Shown one piece after another: positions 1 to 6,967 of a stretch of DNA of 14,532 nt (position 1 is its first letter; the number at the start of each line of letters is the position of its first letter). The stretch spans positions 1 through 14,532 of the forward strand of contig QNEM01000023.1 in the NCBI GenBank assembly GCA_003645215.1. The letters are read 5' to 3'. Origin of the DNA: Gammaproteobacteria bacterium. Lineage in GTDB: Bacteria; Pseudomonadota; Gammaproteobacteria; Eutrophobiales; Eutrophobiaceae. The translations under genes and the position numbers were made by a program. The notes under the pieces were generated by a model that was given only the letters and a program-made list of their open reading frames with translations, was not told the DNA's origin and did not search any database.

Positions 1-744
1 GATTTGCCTGCTCCTGTCCCAGTGTATCCCCGTCATCAATGCGTAAATGCCAATCATGGCAGCCGATATTGCACTGGTAAATTCTACAACCACTGCCCAG
101 GATAAAAGTGCCCCCGCAAGAAATCCGAAACAGGCATCGCGCCGGGCATCCGCTGGGCTATGTCGTAGATGAAAAATTATGGCAAATCCCAAAAACAAAC
201 ATGAGCTTGCTGTCGCATGTCCAAAGAATGCTGTGGCCCAGCCCCAGGCTGGAGTGGCCAGGCCGAAGCAGAGCATGGCGAATACCGCGCCGGTGATGCT
301 CGCTCCAATTCGCAGAGCGATAAAATACAATACCAGCGCTGCGATTGCGGTGGACAGTCCCGAAGTGAAGATGGTACTAAAGTGCACTATGACACCAAAT
401 GCCCGGCTTACTTTGCCTGATTCTACCAGGGAAATAGAAGTGTTTTTAAACCTTAATACCGCGTCTGCAATGGCAGCGAAAGGTATTGCTGTAAATGACA
501 GGCCAGGCGCCTTGTCAGAGTAGTAGTTGCCTTTATGATAGGCTTTATCGATAGTCGCCCTTTGATACTGGTTAATCTTGATTGAGCCATTCTCTATTAG
601 CGAGAGTGTAAGACCCATTCGGGTAACTACATTTGGGTTTTTATAGGTTTGCAGGAAGTAAGCATATGAGATAAATAAAATAAAAAAGCACGAAATTCCA
701 ACCTTGATCCGGATTTCATTATCTTTTTTATTTTTCTTATCCAT
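1..744 (-). CDS. GT-C / ArnT-like membrane glycosyltransferase, 3' end missing
   Basis: Partial gene: 248 codons are open from an ATG at 744 to the left edge, with no stop. I translated this frame by hand. A basic N-terminus (MDKKNKKDNE) is followed by a membrane segment at about residues 12-31. Then comes a periplasmic-loop-like stretch with TRMGLTLSLIENG (41-53), DKA (66-68) and YYSDKAPG (74-81). Further hydrophobic segments lie at about 115-145, 148-165, 175-192 and 205-235. The N-R-x-x-L-x-x-S-L-x-x-x-G ... DKA ... YYSDKAPG arrangement is typical of GT39/ArnT-like integral membrane glycosyltransferases that use polyprenyl-phosphate sugars; acidic residues in the first loop usually take part in catalysis. 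The frame stays open upstream to about 832, but I see no ATG, GTG or TTG before 744. There is no clear Shine-Dalgarno. It is divergent from the gene at 852. The family call is fairly sure; the sugar and acceptor are unknown. Confidence 0.75.
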   Translation of the reverse strand, partial: MDKKNKKDNEIRIKVGISCFFILFISYAYFLQTYKNPNVVTRMGLTLSLIENGSIKINQYQRATIDKAYHKGNYYSDKAPGLSFTAIPFAAIADAVLRFKNTSISLVESGKVSRAFGVIVHFSTIFTSGLSTAIAALVLYFIALRIGASITGAVFAMLCFGLATPAWGWATAFFGHATASSCLFLGFAIIFHLRHSPADARRDACFGFLAGALLSWAVVVEFTSAISAAMIGIYALMTGIHWDRSRQI

Positions 745-800
745 GAAGTCAACGTTATAATCTATTATGGATTCCTTAAGCAGACTTGTAGTCTTGTCAG

Positions 801-830
801 ATGGTATTTGCGTAGGCGATGTGATGTCAA
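801..830 (-). promoter_or_regulatory. Possible sigma70 promoter for the 1-744 gene
   Basis: On the minus strand, a perfect -35 TTGACA (830-825) is followed after 18 bases by TACCAT (806-801), a 4/6 match to the -10 consensus. This would start transcription near 794, about 50 bases before the ATG at 744. It lies in the 107-bp spacer between two divergent glycosyltransferase-type genes. The -10 is poor, so the call is tentative. Confidence 0.3.
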
Positions 831-851
831 GTTACGGAGATCAACAACAGA

Positions 852-2441
852 ATGCAAGATAGTATATTTTTAGCAGCGAGCAACAGAGACAGATTGCTAT
901 CTCTTTTCAGGCCGCTTTTATTATTACTCCCTCTTTTTGTGCTGATTGGTTTCTGGGATGTTTTTCCTTCTCAAGACCTTCCCCAACATCTTACTATGGG
1001 GAAAATATTTCTGGATTACGATAGCAGTAGCCAATTTCAGTCTTTTTATCAGCTGCCTGAATATTATCAGTCCTATTTTACTCTTTATTATCTTCTGCTT
1101 GGATTGGGTTATTTTTTTGGAATTATTGTATCTATTAAAATAATTACCATTGTTTATGCTATTGGCCTTTACTTTGCCTTCTCCCATCTTCGGCAAGTTA
1201 TTCATAATAAAAGCAATACTGTTTTAGATGCCTTGTTGGTCTATTTATTTGTTTTTAACGGGGCCTTTTCGATGGGCCTGTTTTCATTTTCTTTGGCCAT
1301 ACCGTTTTTTATTGCAGCTAGTGCGCAGTTGATTGAGATGTATCGGGCCAAAGAATATCAAAAACCACTTCTCCTGGTTTTATTGTATTCATTCTTTATT
1401 TGTCTCTTCCATGTCGTTGCCCTGGCAGGGTTCAGTCTCCTGATCCTGATTACTGCACTGTCAAAGCGATCTTATCAGTGGCGACTGGCAATAATACTTT
1501 TCTTTCACCTTATCCTGGCTTTGTTTCTGGCAGGTCTTTGGCAGGGGTCGACTGCGGACGTGGGTAATCTGCATATAAAGGGCAGTTTCCAGGGAACCTT
1601 TGGATTTGAATTTCTCAACAGCATATTTGGACTAACCTGGTCAAACCTGGTTACAACTATCAACTACCTGCTGTGGAATCTGGTTGGTCCGTTTTCAAGG
1701 CCCCTCTGGTTTACTGGGATATTATTATTTATCTTTTGTTTCTTCATGATTAGACGATCGGGGACAGTGAGCAAACTTTCACCTGTTGCCCTGCCTTTCA
1801 TTATCTTTTTTGTTATAAGTACACTTCTACCCTGGGGTGTTGGACGTCCTTCTGAAGTTACTTTTCTGAATTTTCGTATGATCAGTATCAGTATTATTCT
1901 TTTATGGTCCCTGCTTCCTCCTGGAGTATGGGACAAAAAATTATCCAGGGCGGGCATACTGCTAATGGTTGGCTTTGTCTTCAGTGCCCATCTGGCCGCC
2001 AGTATGACCCTGCAAAAAGAGGCGGGTGCTGCCTTGAACCTTATCAAGAAAGTACCTTCTGACAAAGTTTTACTGTCCCTTGTGTACCATAGTGAGTCCC
2101 GCTTCTACGGTAAGATGTTTCGTGTAAGCCATTTCTTGCCCATGTATTTCACCATCAGTCATGGCGGAATTGCTACTCAATTCTGGGCTAAATATACTGC
2201 TCATCTGCCTATAGACTATAAAGATGAAATGAAACCGCGACAGCCGGCAGACTGGGATCCCCAGAAATTTAATAAAAGACATATGAGAGATATTGATTAT
2301 GTCCTGGTTCAGCAGCCACCAAAATGGGGAGACAGAACCATGATTAAATATGCCAGGCAGGCCAGGCGTACCTTGCGCCCTCTGGCAACCCGGGTCGAAT
2401 GCCAGGGGTATTGGTGTCTATACAAAAAAAATGATCAATAA
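852..2441 (+). CDS. Multi-pass membrane protein, probable GT-C-like glycosyltransferase
   Basis: 529 residues with about ten strongly hydrophobic segments (for example 19-35, 78-110, 124-160, 170-200, 208-225, 260-300, 310-325, 335-352 and 362-382) and a soluble basic C-terminal tail of about 130 residues. After the first membrane segment comes FPSQDLPQHL (38-47), with D42 and H46. An acidic residue in the first outer loop is a hallmark of GT-C glycosyltransferases. I cannot place the protein in a named family, so the enzyme role is inferred from topology and from its neighbours: a GT39-like gene upstream and a polyprenyl-phosphate glycosyltransferase 51 bp downstream on the same strand. The ATG at 852 is preceded by GGAG (836-839) at a 12-base spacing, somewhat long. 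Alternatives are a polymerase (Wzy-like) or a flippase-like protein. Confidence 0.6.
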   Translation: MQDSIFLAASNRDRLLSLFRPLLLLLPLFVLIGFWDVFPSQDLPQHLTMGKIFLDYDSSSQFQSFYQLPEYYQSYFTLYYLLLGLGYFFGIIVSIKIITIVYAIGLYFAFSHLRQVIHNKSNTVLDALLVYLFVFNGAFSMGLFSFSLAIPFFIAASAQLIEMYRAKEYQKPLLLVLLYSFFICLFHVVALAGFSLLILITALSKRSYQWRLAIILFFHLILALFLAGLWQGSTADVGNLHIKGSFQGTFGFEFLNSIFGLTWSNLVTTINYLLWNLVGPFSRPLWFTGILLFIFCFFMIRRSGTVSKLSPVALPFIIFFVISTLLPWGVGRPSEVTFLNFRMISISIILLWSLLPPGVWDKKLSRAGILLMVGFVFSAHLAASMTLQKEAGAALNLIKKVPSDKVLLSLVYHSESRFYGKMFRVSHFLPMYFTISHGGIATQFWAKYTAHLPIDYKDEMKPRQPADWDPQKFNKRHMRDIDYVLVQQPPKWGDRTMIKYARQARRTLRPLATRVECQGYWCLYKKNDQ

Positions 2442-2492
2442 ATTTATCACCTTTGTGAAGCAACATAATAATGAGACTGGATGAGGTGAAGT

Positions 2493-3575
2493 GTGCCGAC
2501 TGAAATTACTGTAGTCATTCCCACATTCAATGAGAGGGAAAATGTAAGACCGATTATTGATGCTATAGAGCATGCTCTTGGATCCATCTCATGGGAAATT
2601 ATTTTTGTCGATGACGATTCTCCAGACGGAACAGCTGATCACGTTCAAAGCATTGCGAGGGACGACCCACGGATCCGCTGCATCAAACGAGTAGGTCGTC
2701 GTGGCCTGTCATCTGCATGTATTGAGGGCATATTGGCAAGCTCATCGCCCCATGTGGCAGTAACTGATGCAGACATGCAACATGATGAAGGAATTCTCCC
2801 TGATATGTTAAATGCCCTCATCAATGAGAATAACGATCTTGTGGTTGGTACACGTTATCTGGAAGGTGGCAGTATGGGCACCCTTGCATCTGACAGGGTA
2901 AAAATCAGCAGAATAGCAACCTGGCTTGGACGACTGTTTCTTAAAACAGATATTAGCGATCCAATGAGTGGTTTCTTTATTGTTCGGAAAGAATACTTTA
3001 ATAAAATCTGCAATAAATTATCAGTAAAGGGATATAAGATTCTTCTGGATATTCTGATTTCTTCAGGTAAAGAAATCAGGGTTAAGGAGATCCCTTATGT
3101 GATGCGATCACGTCTTAGAGGTGAAAGTAAACTGGATACCCTGGTTGTCTGGGAATATTTTATGTTGATTGCCGATAAATTCTTCGGCCGGGTCATCCCC
3201 CCGAGATTTACCCTGTTTATCATGGTTGGAGCAGTTGGAGTTGGTGTACATCTATCGGCCTTGTTTGTTCTGCATAAAATACTTCTAATCGATTTCATGT
3301 ACTCGCAAGCAACATCGACAATCATAGCCATGACCAGTAATTTTATTCTGAATAATATCTTTACCTACAGGGACATGCGGCTGCATGGGTTTCAGTTTTT
3401 TCGTGGTTTGCTGAGTTTTTACATTGCCTGCAGTATTGGTGCTCTGCTCAATATTTTGTTTGCAGAATTCCTGTTTAACCAGGCTGTGCCATGGTTGCTA
3501 GCAGGATTTCTTGGTGCAGTTATTGGTTCTGTCTGGAATTATGCTATTAACTCAACGATTACGTGGAAAGAATAG
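2493..3575 (+). CDS. Polyprenyl-phosphate glycosyltransferase (GT2) fused to a GtrA-like membrane domain
   Basis: 360 residues in two parts. Residues 4-225 form a GT-A fold of the dolichol-phosphate mannosyltransferase (DPM1)/GtrB type: VVIPTFNERENV (7-18), the nucleotide-binding DDDS (40-43), the DADMQH metal/donor motif (92-97), SDPMSGFF (155-162) and RSRLRGESKL (205-214). Residues 238-358 hold about four membrane helices of the GtrA type, with SNFILNNIFTYRD (282-294) and NYAINSTITWK (349-359). Family members transfer a sugar from an NDP-sugar to undecaprenyl phosphate, and GtrA domains are thought to help flip the lipid-sugar. The product would supply the GT-C enzymes beside it. The start is GTG at 2493, with GAGGTG (2483-2488) four bases upstream. 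The in-frame ATG at 2481 is followed at once by a TGA, which excludes an upstream start. The sugar cannot be told from the sequence. Confidence 0.9.
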   Translation: MPTEITVVIPTFNERENVRPIIDAIEHALGSISWEIIFVDDDSPDGTADHVQSIARDDPRIRCIKRVGRRGLSSACIEGILASSSPHVAVTDADMQHDEGILPDMLNALINENNDLVVGTRYLEGGSMGTLASDRVKISRIATWLGRLFLKTDISDPMSGFFIVRKEYFNKICNKLSVKGYKILLDILISSGKEIRVKEIPYVMRSRLRGESKLDTLVVWEYFMLIADKFFGRVIPPRFTLFIMVGAVGVGVHLSALFVLHKILLIDFMYSQATSTIIAMTSNFILNNIFTYRDMRLHGFQFFRGLLSFYIACSIGALLNILFAEFLFNQAVPWLLAGFLGAVIGSVWNYAINSTITWKE

Positions 3576-3603
3576 GATCTTAAAAATTACATATGAGTAA
3601 AAA

Positions 3604-4065
3604 TCATTTGCAAACTTCTGCTATAGCCGCATTGGCTTTGGCAATTTCTGCCTGACGTGTTACTTCATCTGCCCTGACATAGGTACCGTCAGGTTGTACA
3701 AAAAATACTCTGGGTCTGTATGTAAGACTCCTTAATCTGGCCCTGGCTATTTCACAATTCTTCTTTTGCCGGGCCTTTTCATCAACTGCGCGTTGTCTCG
3801 CCTCAGCTTGTTTTTCACGATTTTCTCTTCCCCTGTCGAGAATTTCCTGATCACTCTCCAGGGCTTCTTCTGCCTGGCTTCTATCAATAGCCGGGGGTGG
3901 GTTAATTGTTTCTGATTCAATCCCACCTGCTGGTGCTTTCTGGGTGTAGTGGGTATTACCATGCTCATCTACCCATTTATATGTAACTGCAAAAGTTAAT
4001 GAGCAGACGAATGTAAGGACTATAAATAGTATCGAACGGCTTATATTGACTTGGTATGGGCACAT
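3604..4065 (-). CDS. Exported DUF4124-domain protein
   Basis: 153 residues. A hydrophobic signal sequence (about 9-26, ending SLTFA) is followed at once by the DUF4124 signature YKWVDEHGNTHYTQKAP (29-45), found in many small gammaproteobacterial periplasmic proteins of unknown function. A highly charged, probably helical or coiled-coil stretch spans 62-115 and is rich in E, Q, R and A. The C-terminal part contains two cysteines (C104, C152) that could pair. The ATG at 4065 has AAAAGG about nine bases upstream. An overlapping ATG at 4070 is in another frame and stops after nine codons. The gene converges on the glycosyltransferase fusion with a 28-bp gap. Nothing links it to a specific pathway. 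Confidence 0.8.
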   Translation of the reverse strand: MCPYQVNISRSILFIVLTFVCSLTFAVTYKWVDEHGNTHYTQKAPAGGIESETINPPPAIDRSQAEEALESDQEILDRGRENREKQAEARQRAVDEKARQKKNCEIARARLRSLTYRPRVFFVQPDGTYVRADEVTRQAEIAKANAAIAEVCK

Positions 4066-4367
4066 TTCATGAAACCTTTTTGAGTCACAATACTGTAAGT
4101 ATATAGATTAAATAATGCATTGTAAGCTATTGATTATAAATGTATCTGACCAACAGTAGGTGATAATGTTCACTCAGGCTTTGATTTGAGGGAGCCTGGG
4201 AGCTATTTCAGGTCATCAGCATTAACAAATAGACGGAATACGCCGGAGAGGGGATTAATAGAGGGTCTAAAGCTGTTAACGATTAAGATACAGACTAACG
4301 AGACCGGGGCTTGAATTTATTCTATTTTTGGAAAGCTTTTTTACAAGTGGTGCATCAGGCGTACAAA
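4066..4367. other. Gene-free spacer between infA and the DUF4124 gene
   Basis: About 300 bp with no convincing gene on either strand. Both flanking genes are on the minus strand, so it should hold the end of the infA transcript and the promoter of the DUF4124 gene. I looked for a tRNA-Ser, which lies beside infA in E. coli, and found none that folds. The only small dyad seen is CAGGCT (4175-4180) with AGCCTG (4193-4198), which has no T-run. No strong intrinsic terminator for infA is visible. Confidence 0.5.
4098..4126 (-). promoter_or_regulatory. Possible promoter for the DUF4124 gene
   Basis: On the minus strand, CTTACA (4126-4121; 4/6 to -35) is followed 17 bases on by TATACT (4103-4098; 5/6 to -10), about 33 bases before the ATG at 4065. 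The region is very AT-rich, so chance matches are common. Confidence 0.28.
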
Positions 4368-4586
4368 TTATCGTTCTCTGTAGGTAATGCGGCCTTTGCT
4401 TAAATCGTAAGGTGTCATTTCTACGGTCACTTTATCGCCGGTTAAAATTCGAATGTAATGCTTGCGCATTTTTCCGGAAATATGCGCGATTATTTCATGA
4501 CCATTCTCCAGTTCAACACGGAACATTGTATTCGGAAGGGTGTCGGTAATCGTGCCTTCCATCTCAATTACATCTTCTTTTGCCAT
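4368..4586 (-). CDS. infA: Translation initiation factor IF-1
   Basis: 72 residues, exactly the usual length, forming a single S1-like OB fold: MAKEDVIEMEGTI (1-13), FRVELENGH (22-30), HISGKMRKHYIRI (35-47), DLSKGRITYR (61-70). IF-1 binds the 30S ribosomal A site and works with IF-2 and IF-3 in initiation. It lies 65 bp downstream of bpt on the same strand, matching the aat-bpt-infA order seen in Pseudomonas-type genomes. The clpA gene that usually follows is not in the window. The ATG at 4586 has only a weak purine-rich stretch upstream. It may be read from its own promoter just after bpt as well as from the upstream operon. Confidence 0.98.
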   Translation of the reverse strand: MAKEDVIEMEGTITDTLPNTMFRVELENGHEIIAHISGKMRKHYIRILTGDKVTVEMTPYDLSKGRITYRER

Positions 4587-4620
4587 CTATTGTCTTAACT
4601 CTGTATTTTGGAAAGGGCGC

Positions 4621-4649
4621 ATTGTGCCTGAAAATAGGTGTTCTGGCAA
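4621..4649 (-). promoter_or_regulatory. Possible infA promoter
   Basis: On the minus strand, TTGCCA (4649-4644; 5/6 to -35) is followed 17 bases on by CACAAT (4626-4621; 4/6 to -10), about 35 bases before the infA ATG and just past the bpt stop. E. coli infA has a strong promoter in the equivalent position, which makes the site plausible. The match is moderate. Confidence 0.35.
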
Positions 4650-4651
4650 AA

Positions 4652-5392
4652 TCAGTCTGTATCTTGTGGGGGCTTATGGTGCCACTTTTTCTGATAATAA
4701 TATTCAAGAGGCTGATATTCATCCTTGTATTGCATTTTCCTGCAATCAGCTATCCAGTAACCCAGGTAAAGCCACTGTAACCCCCGATTTAGTGCCATTT
4801 CAATTTCGGTGAGGACTGCATAACGTCCCAGGCTGCGATTTGATTCATCCGGATCAAAAAAAGTGTAAACTGCTGACAGTCCGTCCACCAGTTCATCAAC
4901 TACAGCAACAGCCAATAACTTGTTCTTTTTTCTGAATTCATAAAAGACTGTTGTCGCCCAATTAGTCGTTAGAAAACTGATAAAACCCTTAAGATCAGAA
5001 GTCCCCATGTCACCGTCAGGATGTCTTGCCGCAAGATAACGTTGATAAAGATCGAAATGTTCATCATCAAATTCTGCGAATAGTTTATTTATCTTCAGGT
5101 CTTTGTTCCGCGCCCAGTTACGTTTTTGATTTCGACTCATGGTGAAGTTAGTCACGGGCAGGCGAATGGCAATACATGCATGACACTGTTGACACTGAGG
5201 CTTGTAGATATGATTGCCGCTACGTCGGAAGCCATGACTGGCCAGGGTGGTATAAATATTTTCATTCATTGGAAAATCGGGATCTGCGAAGACTGTCTGT
5301 GCGTTTTTGCCAGGTAAATAATTACATTCATGCTCAGGAGTCACGTAGAAACCAAGCTTTATCTCTTCGATATTTTGCTTTGGATTACTCAT
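4652..5392 (-). CDS. bpt: Aspartate/glutamate leucyltransferase (bacterial protein transferase)
   Basis: 246 residues, normal for the Bpt/ATE family. The enzyme transfers leucine from Leu-tRNA to proteins with N-terminal Asp or Glu, marking them for ClpS/ClpAP degradation. Family features seen: CNYLPG (23-28) and the cysteine cluster CQQCHAC (67-73) in the N-terminal domain, the basic RNQKRNWARN stretch (87-96), then the GNAT-like C-terminal domain with VVDELVDGLSAVYTFFDP (164-181), LGRYAVL (188-194) and LYLGYWI (208-214). Its ATG overlaps the aat stop by 4 bp, so the two are probably translationally coupled; they share the same degradation pathway. Older annotations call this an arginyltransferase (ate); the bacterial enzymes use leucine. 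Confidence 0.96.
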   Translation of the reverse strand: MSNPKQNIEEIKLGFYVTPEHECNYLPGKNAQTVFADPDFPMNENIYTTLASHGFRRSGNHIYKPQCQQCHACIAIRLPVTNFTMSRNQKRNWARNKDLKINKLFAEFDDEHFDLYQRYLAARHPDGDMGTSDLKGFISFLTTNWATTVFYEFRKKNKLLAVAVVDELVDGLSAVYTFFDPDESNRSLGRYAVLTEIEMALNRGLQWLYLGYWIADCRKMQYKDEYQPLEYYYQKKWHHKPPQDTD

Positions 5393-6129
5393 GGCGCATA
5401 GTCAGAAATGAATGGCCAGTTTTGTTCGGTCTTGGCAAAAAAATCACTGCAAGATTTATTAATAATGTTGGAAAAGTCTTTTCTTGGTATCGCTTTAGCC
5501 CCGAGACTTTTCAGATGATCACTGGTTACCTGGCAATCAATCAGATCGTATTCAAGTTCCTTTACTAAATGAAGCAGATGGGCCATACATATTTTTGAAG
5601 CATCAGGCATACGGCTAAACATTGATTCACCAAAAAATATTTTGCCAATAGCGATTCCGTAAAGACCACCGACCAATGTTTCTCCATGCCAGCATTCGAC
5701 AGAATGTGCATGTCCAGATTCATGAAGTAATTGATAATTTTTGATGACTGAACGAGTTATCCATGTTCCAGGACTTGCCAATCTTGGTTCAGCGCAGGAT
5801 CTTACGACGTCTGAAAACGCCTGATCAAAGGTGACAATATACTCAGCCTTGCGCAAAGATTTTCTCAGGCTCCTGGATATTTTGAAATCATCAGGAAATA
5901 AAACACATCTGGGATCGGGAGACCACCACATAACGGGCTGGCCTTCACCGTACCAGGGAAAAATACCTTTGCGGTAGACATCTAGTAAGAGACTGGGACT
6001 TAAAACACCACCAATCGCCAGTAATCCATCGGGTTCAGTCAGTGCATGACTCACATCAGGAAGATGATCTGCACATTTATTTTCTTTTAACCAGATATAT
6101 GGCTTATTCAAACTGTTTCCTGTTTCCAT
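5389..6129 (-). CDS. aat: Leucyl/phenylalanyl-tRNA--protein transferase
   Basis: 246 residues, the usual length. The enzyme transfers Leu or Phe from aminoacyl-tRNA to N-terminal Lys or Arg, making an N-degron read by ClpS/ClpAP. Conserved blocks: GLLAIGG (35-41), YRKGIFPWY (52-60), WWSPDPRCVL (68-77), GTWI (121-124), HSVECW (142-147), GGLYGIAIG (154-162), FFGESMFSR (165-173) and DCQVTSDHLKSLGA (198-211). The final four bases of the gene overlap the start of bpt. The ATG at 6129 has no good Shine-Dalgarno (GTAAAACTAT just upstream), so it may rely on coupling or readthrough from the kinase-like gene that ends 37 bp upstream on the same strand. Confidence 0.97.
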   Translation of the reverse strand: METGNSLNKPYIWLKENKCADHLPDVSHALTEPDGLLAIGGVLSPSLLLDVYRKGIFPWYGEGQPVMWWSPDPRCVLFPDDFKISRSLRKSLRKAEYIVTFDQAFSDVVRSCAEPRLASPGTWITRSVIKNYQLLHESGHAHSVECWHGETLVGGLYGIAIGKIFFGESMFSRMPDASKICMAHLLHLVKELEYDLIDCQVTSDHLKSLGAKAIPRKDFSNIINKSCSDFFAKTEQNWPFISDYAP

Positions 6130-6166
6130 ATAGTTTTACTCGGTTTATGGCACTACCAGTATTGTT

Positions 6167-6967
6167 CTAAATCCTGGCAGCTGCAAATATTTGTTGTACA
6201 GCTAACCATAGACAAGAATTAGCCCGTAATCGAGTCAGAGCAGGTAATAATGGTATTAAATCAGCTTGTTTCGTTTCATGGTCCGTTAACTTAAGTAATA
6301 ATTCCAGCCAGGCTTTGTTTTCAGTATTTTTATTTAACGGCATGAATTTAATACTACTTTCCAGTAAGCGTAGATAATCGTAGGCGCGTTGTTGCCAGAT
6401 ATCCAATCCTTTATTTGGACCATATTCGAAATCAACAAATAGCAGATGATTTAATGAGTTATTCGTCAGGATATTCGCCAGTGAGGCATCCATGTGAGTA
6501 ATACCAACATCGTGTAATTCACCAAGACGTTGGCTGGCTAATATAATAAATTTCCAGAAATCGTCCGGATGTTTAAGTAATTTATTATGCAAGTTGTCGT
6601 ATGGCAGGTATTCACAGAGTATTGCATCATCGCATCGCCAGAGGACGCGTGGGGTCAGTCCCTTTTCGGCACCTCGTTGGTATGCATCCCATTCACGTGA
6701 TAGTCGTTCATTTGCAGCTAAAGGCATATAAGGCATAGCCGTATCCGTTTCCTTTGCTTTACGATAAGGATTGACCAGACGTAGCACGGCCTTTGGAACA
6801 TTATCACAGTGAATAATATATATACTGTCCTGACCACGATTGCCGCTGAGATGGAAGCTTATCTTTTCGCCAAGAACTTCAACTAATTGATCACGAATGC
6901 TGTTACGACGTTGAGTAATCTTGTGTTCAGCGTATTGATACCGAACCCAGCGTTTTAATGCTCTCAT
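6167..6967 (-). CDS. Small protein-kinase-fold phosphotransferase, substrate unknown
   Basis: 266 residues with a compact kinase-like fold resembling LPS/Kdo kinases and aminoglycoside-type phosphotransferases. Seen in order: a beta-strand AVLRLVNP (60-67) where the usual ATP-binding lysine position appears to hold R63; EW (92-93) as a possible C-helix glutamate; a hinge CEYLPYDNL (118-126); a catalytic loop GITHMDASLANIL (155-167) with H158, D160 and N165; and a metal-binding DFEYG (179-183) in place of DFG. The catalytic Asp, Asn and metal Asp are all present, so activity is likely. Its ATG overlaps the stop of the upstream two-domain gene by 4 bp (6964-6967), which suggests the two act together. 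It is followed by aat. No membrane segment is seen. The substrate could be a lipid-linked sugar, a small molecule or a protein; the sequence does not say. Confidence 0.75.
   Translation of the reverse strand: MRALKRWVRYQYAEHKITQRRNSIRDQLVEVLGEKISFHLSGNRGQDSIYIIHCDNVPKAVLRLVNPYRKAKETDTAMPYMPLAANERLSREWDAYQRGAEKGLTPRVLWRCDDAILCEYLPYDNLHNKLLKHPDDFWKFIILASQRLGELHDVGITHMDASLANILTNNSLNHLLFVDFEYGPNKGLDIWQQRAYDYLRLLESSIKFMPLNKNTENKAWLELLLKLTDHETKQADLIPLLPALTRLRANSCLWLAVQQIFAAARI

Noticed and set aside
179..523. Plus-strand open frame of 114 codons near the left edge.
   Set aside because: The minus strand carries an unbroken 248-codon membrane-protein frame with YYSDKAPG and other family motifs; the plus frame has no recognisable features and is its shadow.
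1664..2065. Minus-strand open frame of 133 codons inside the 529-residue membrane protein.
   Set aside because: It lies wholly inside a longer gene with consistent membrane topology; the antisense translation shows no domain.
4175..4198. CAGGCT/AGCCTG dyad as an infA terminator.
   Set aside because: Loop of 12, only six pairs, and no T-run on the minus-strand side.
4240..4310. GC-richer stretch on the minus strand reading ATCCCCTCTCCGGCG, like the 3' end of a tRNA, beside infA where E. coli has a tRNA-Ser.
   Set aside because: No TTCGA T-loop, no acceptor-stem partner and no anticodon arm could be fitted; at best a decayed remnant.
5176..5568. Plus-strand open frame of 130 codons across the bpt/aat junction.
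   Set aside because: Both strongly conserved minus-strand genes cover it completely; it is antisense shadow.
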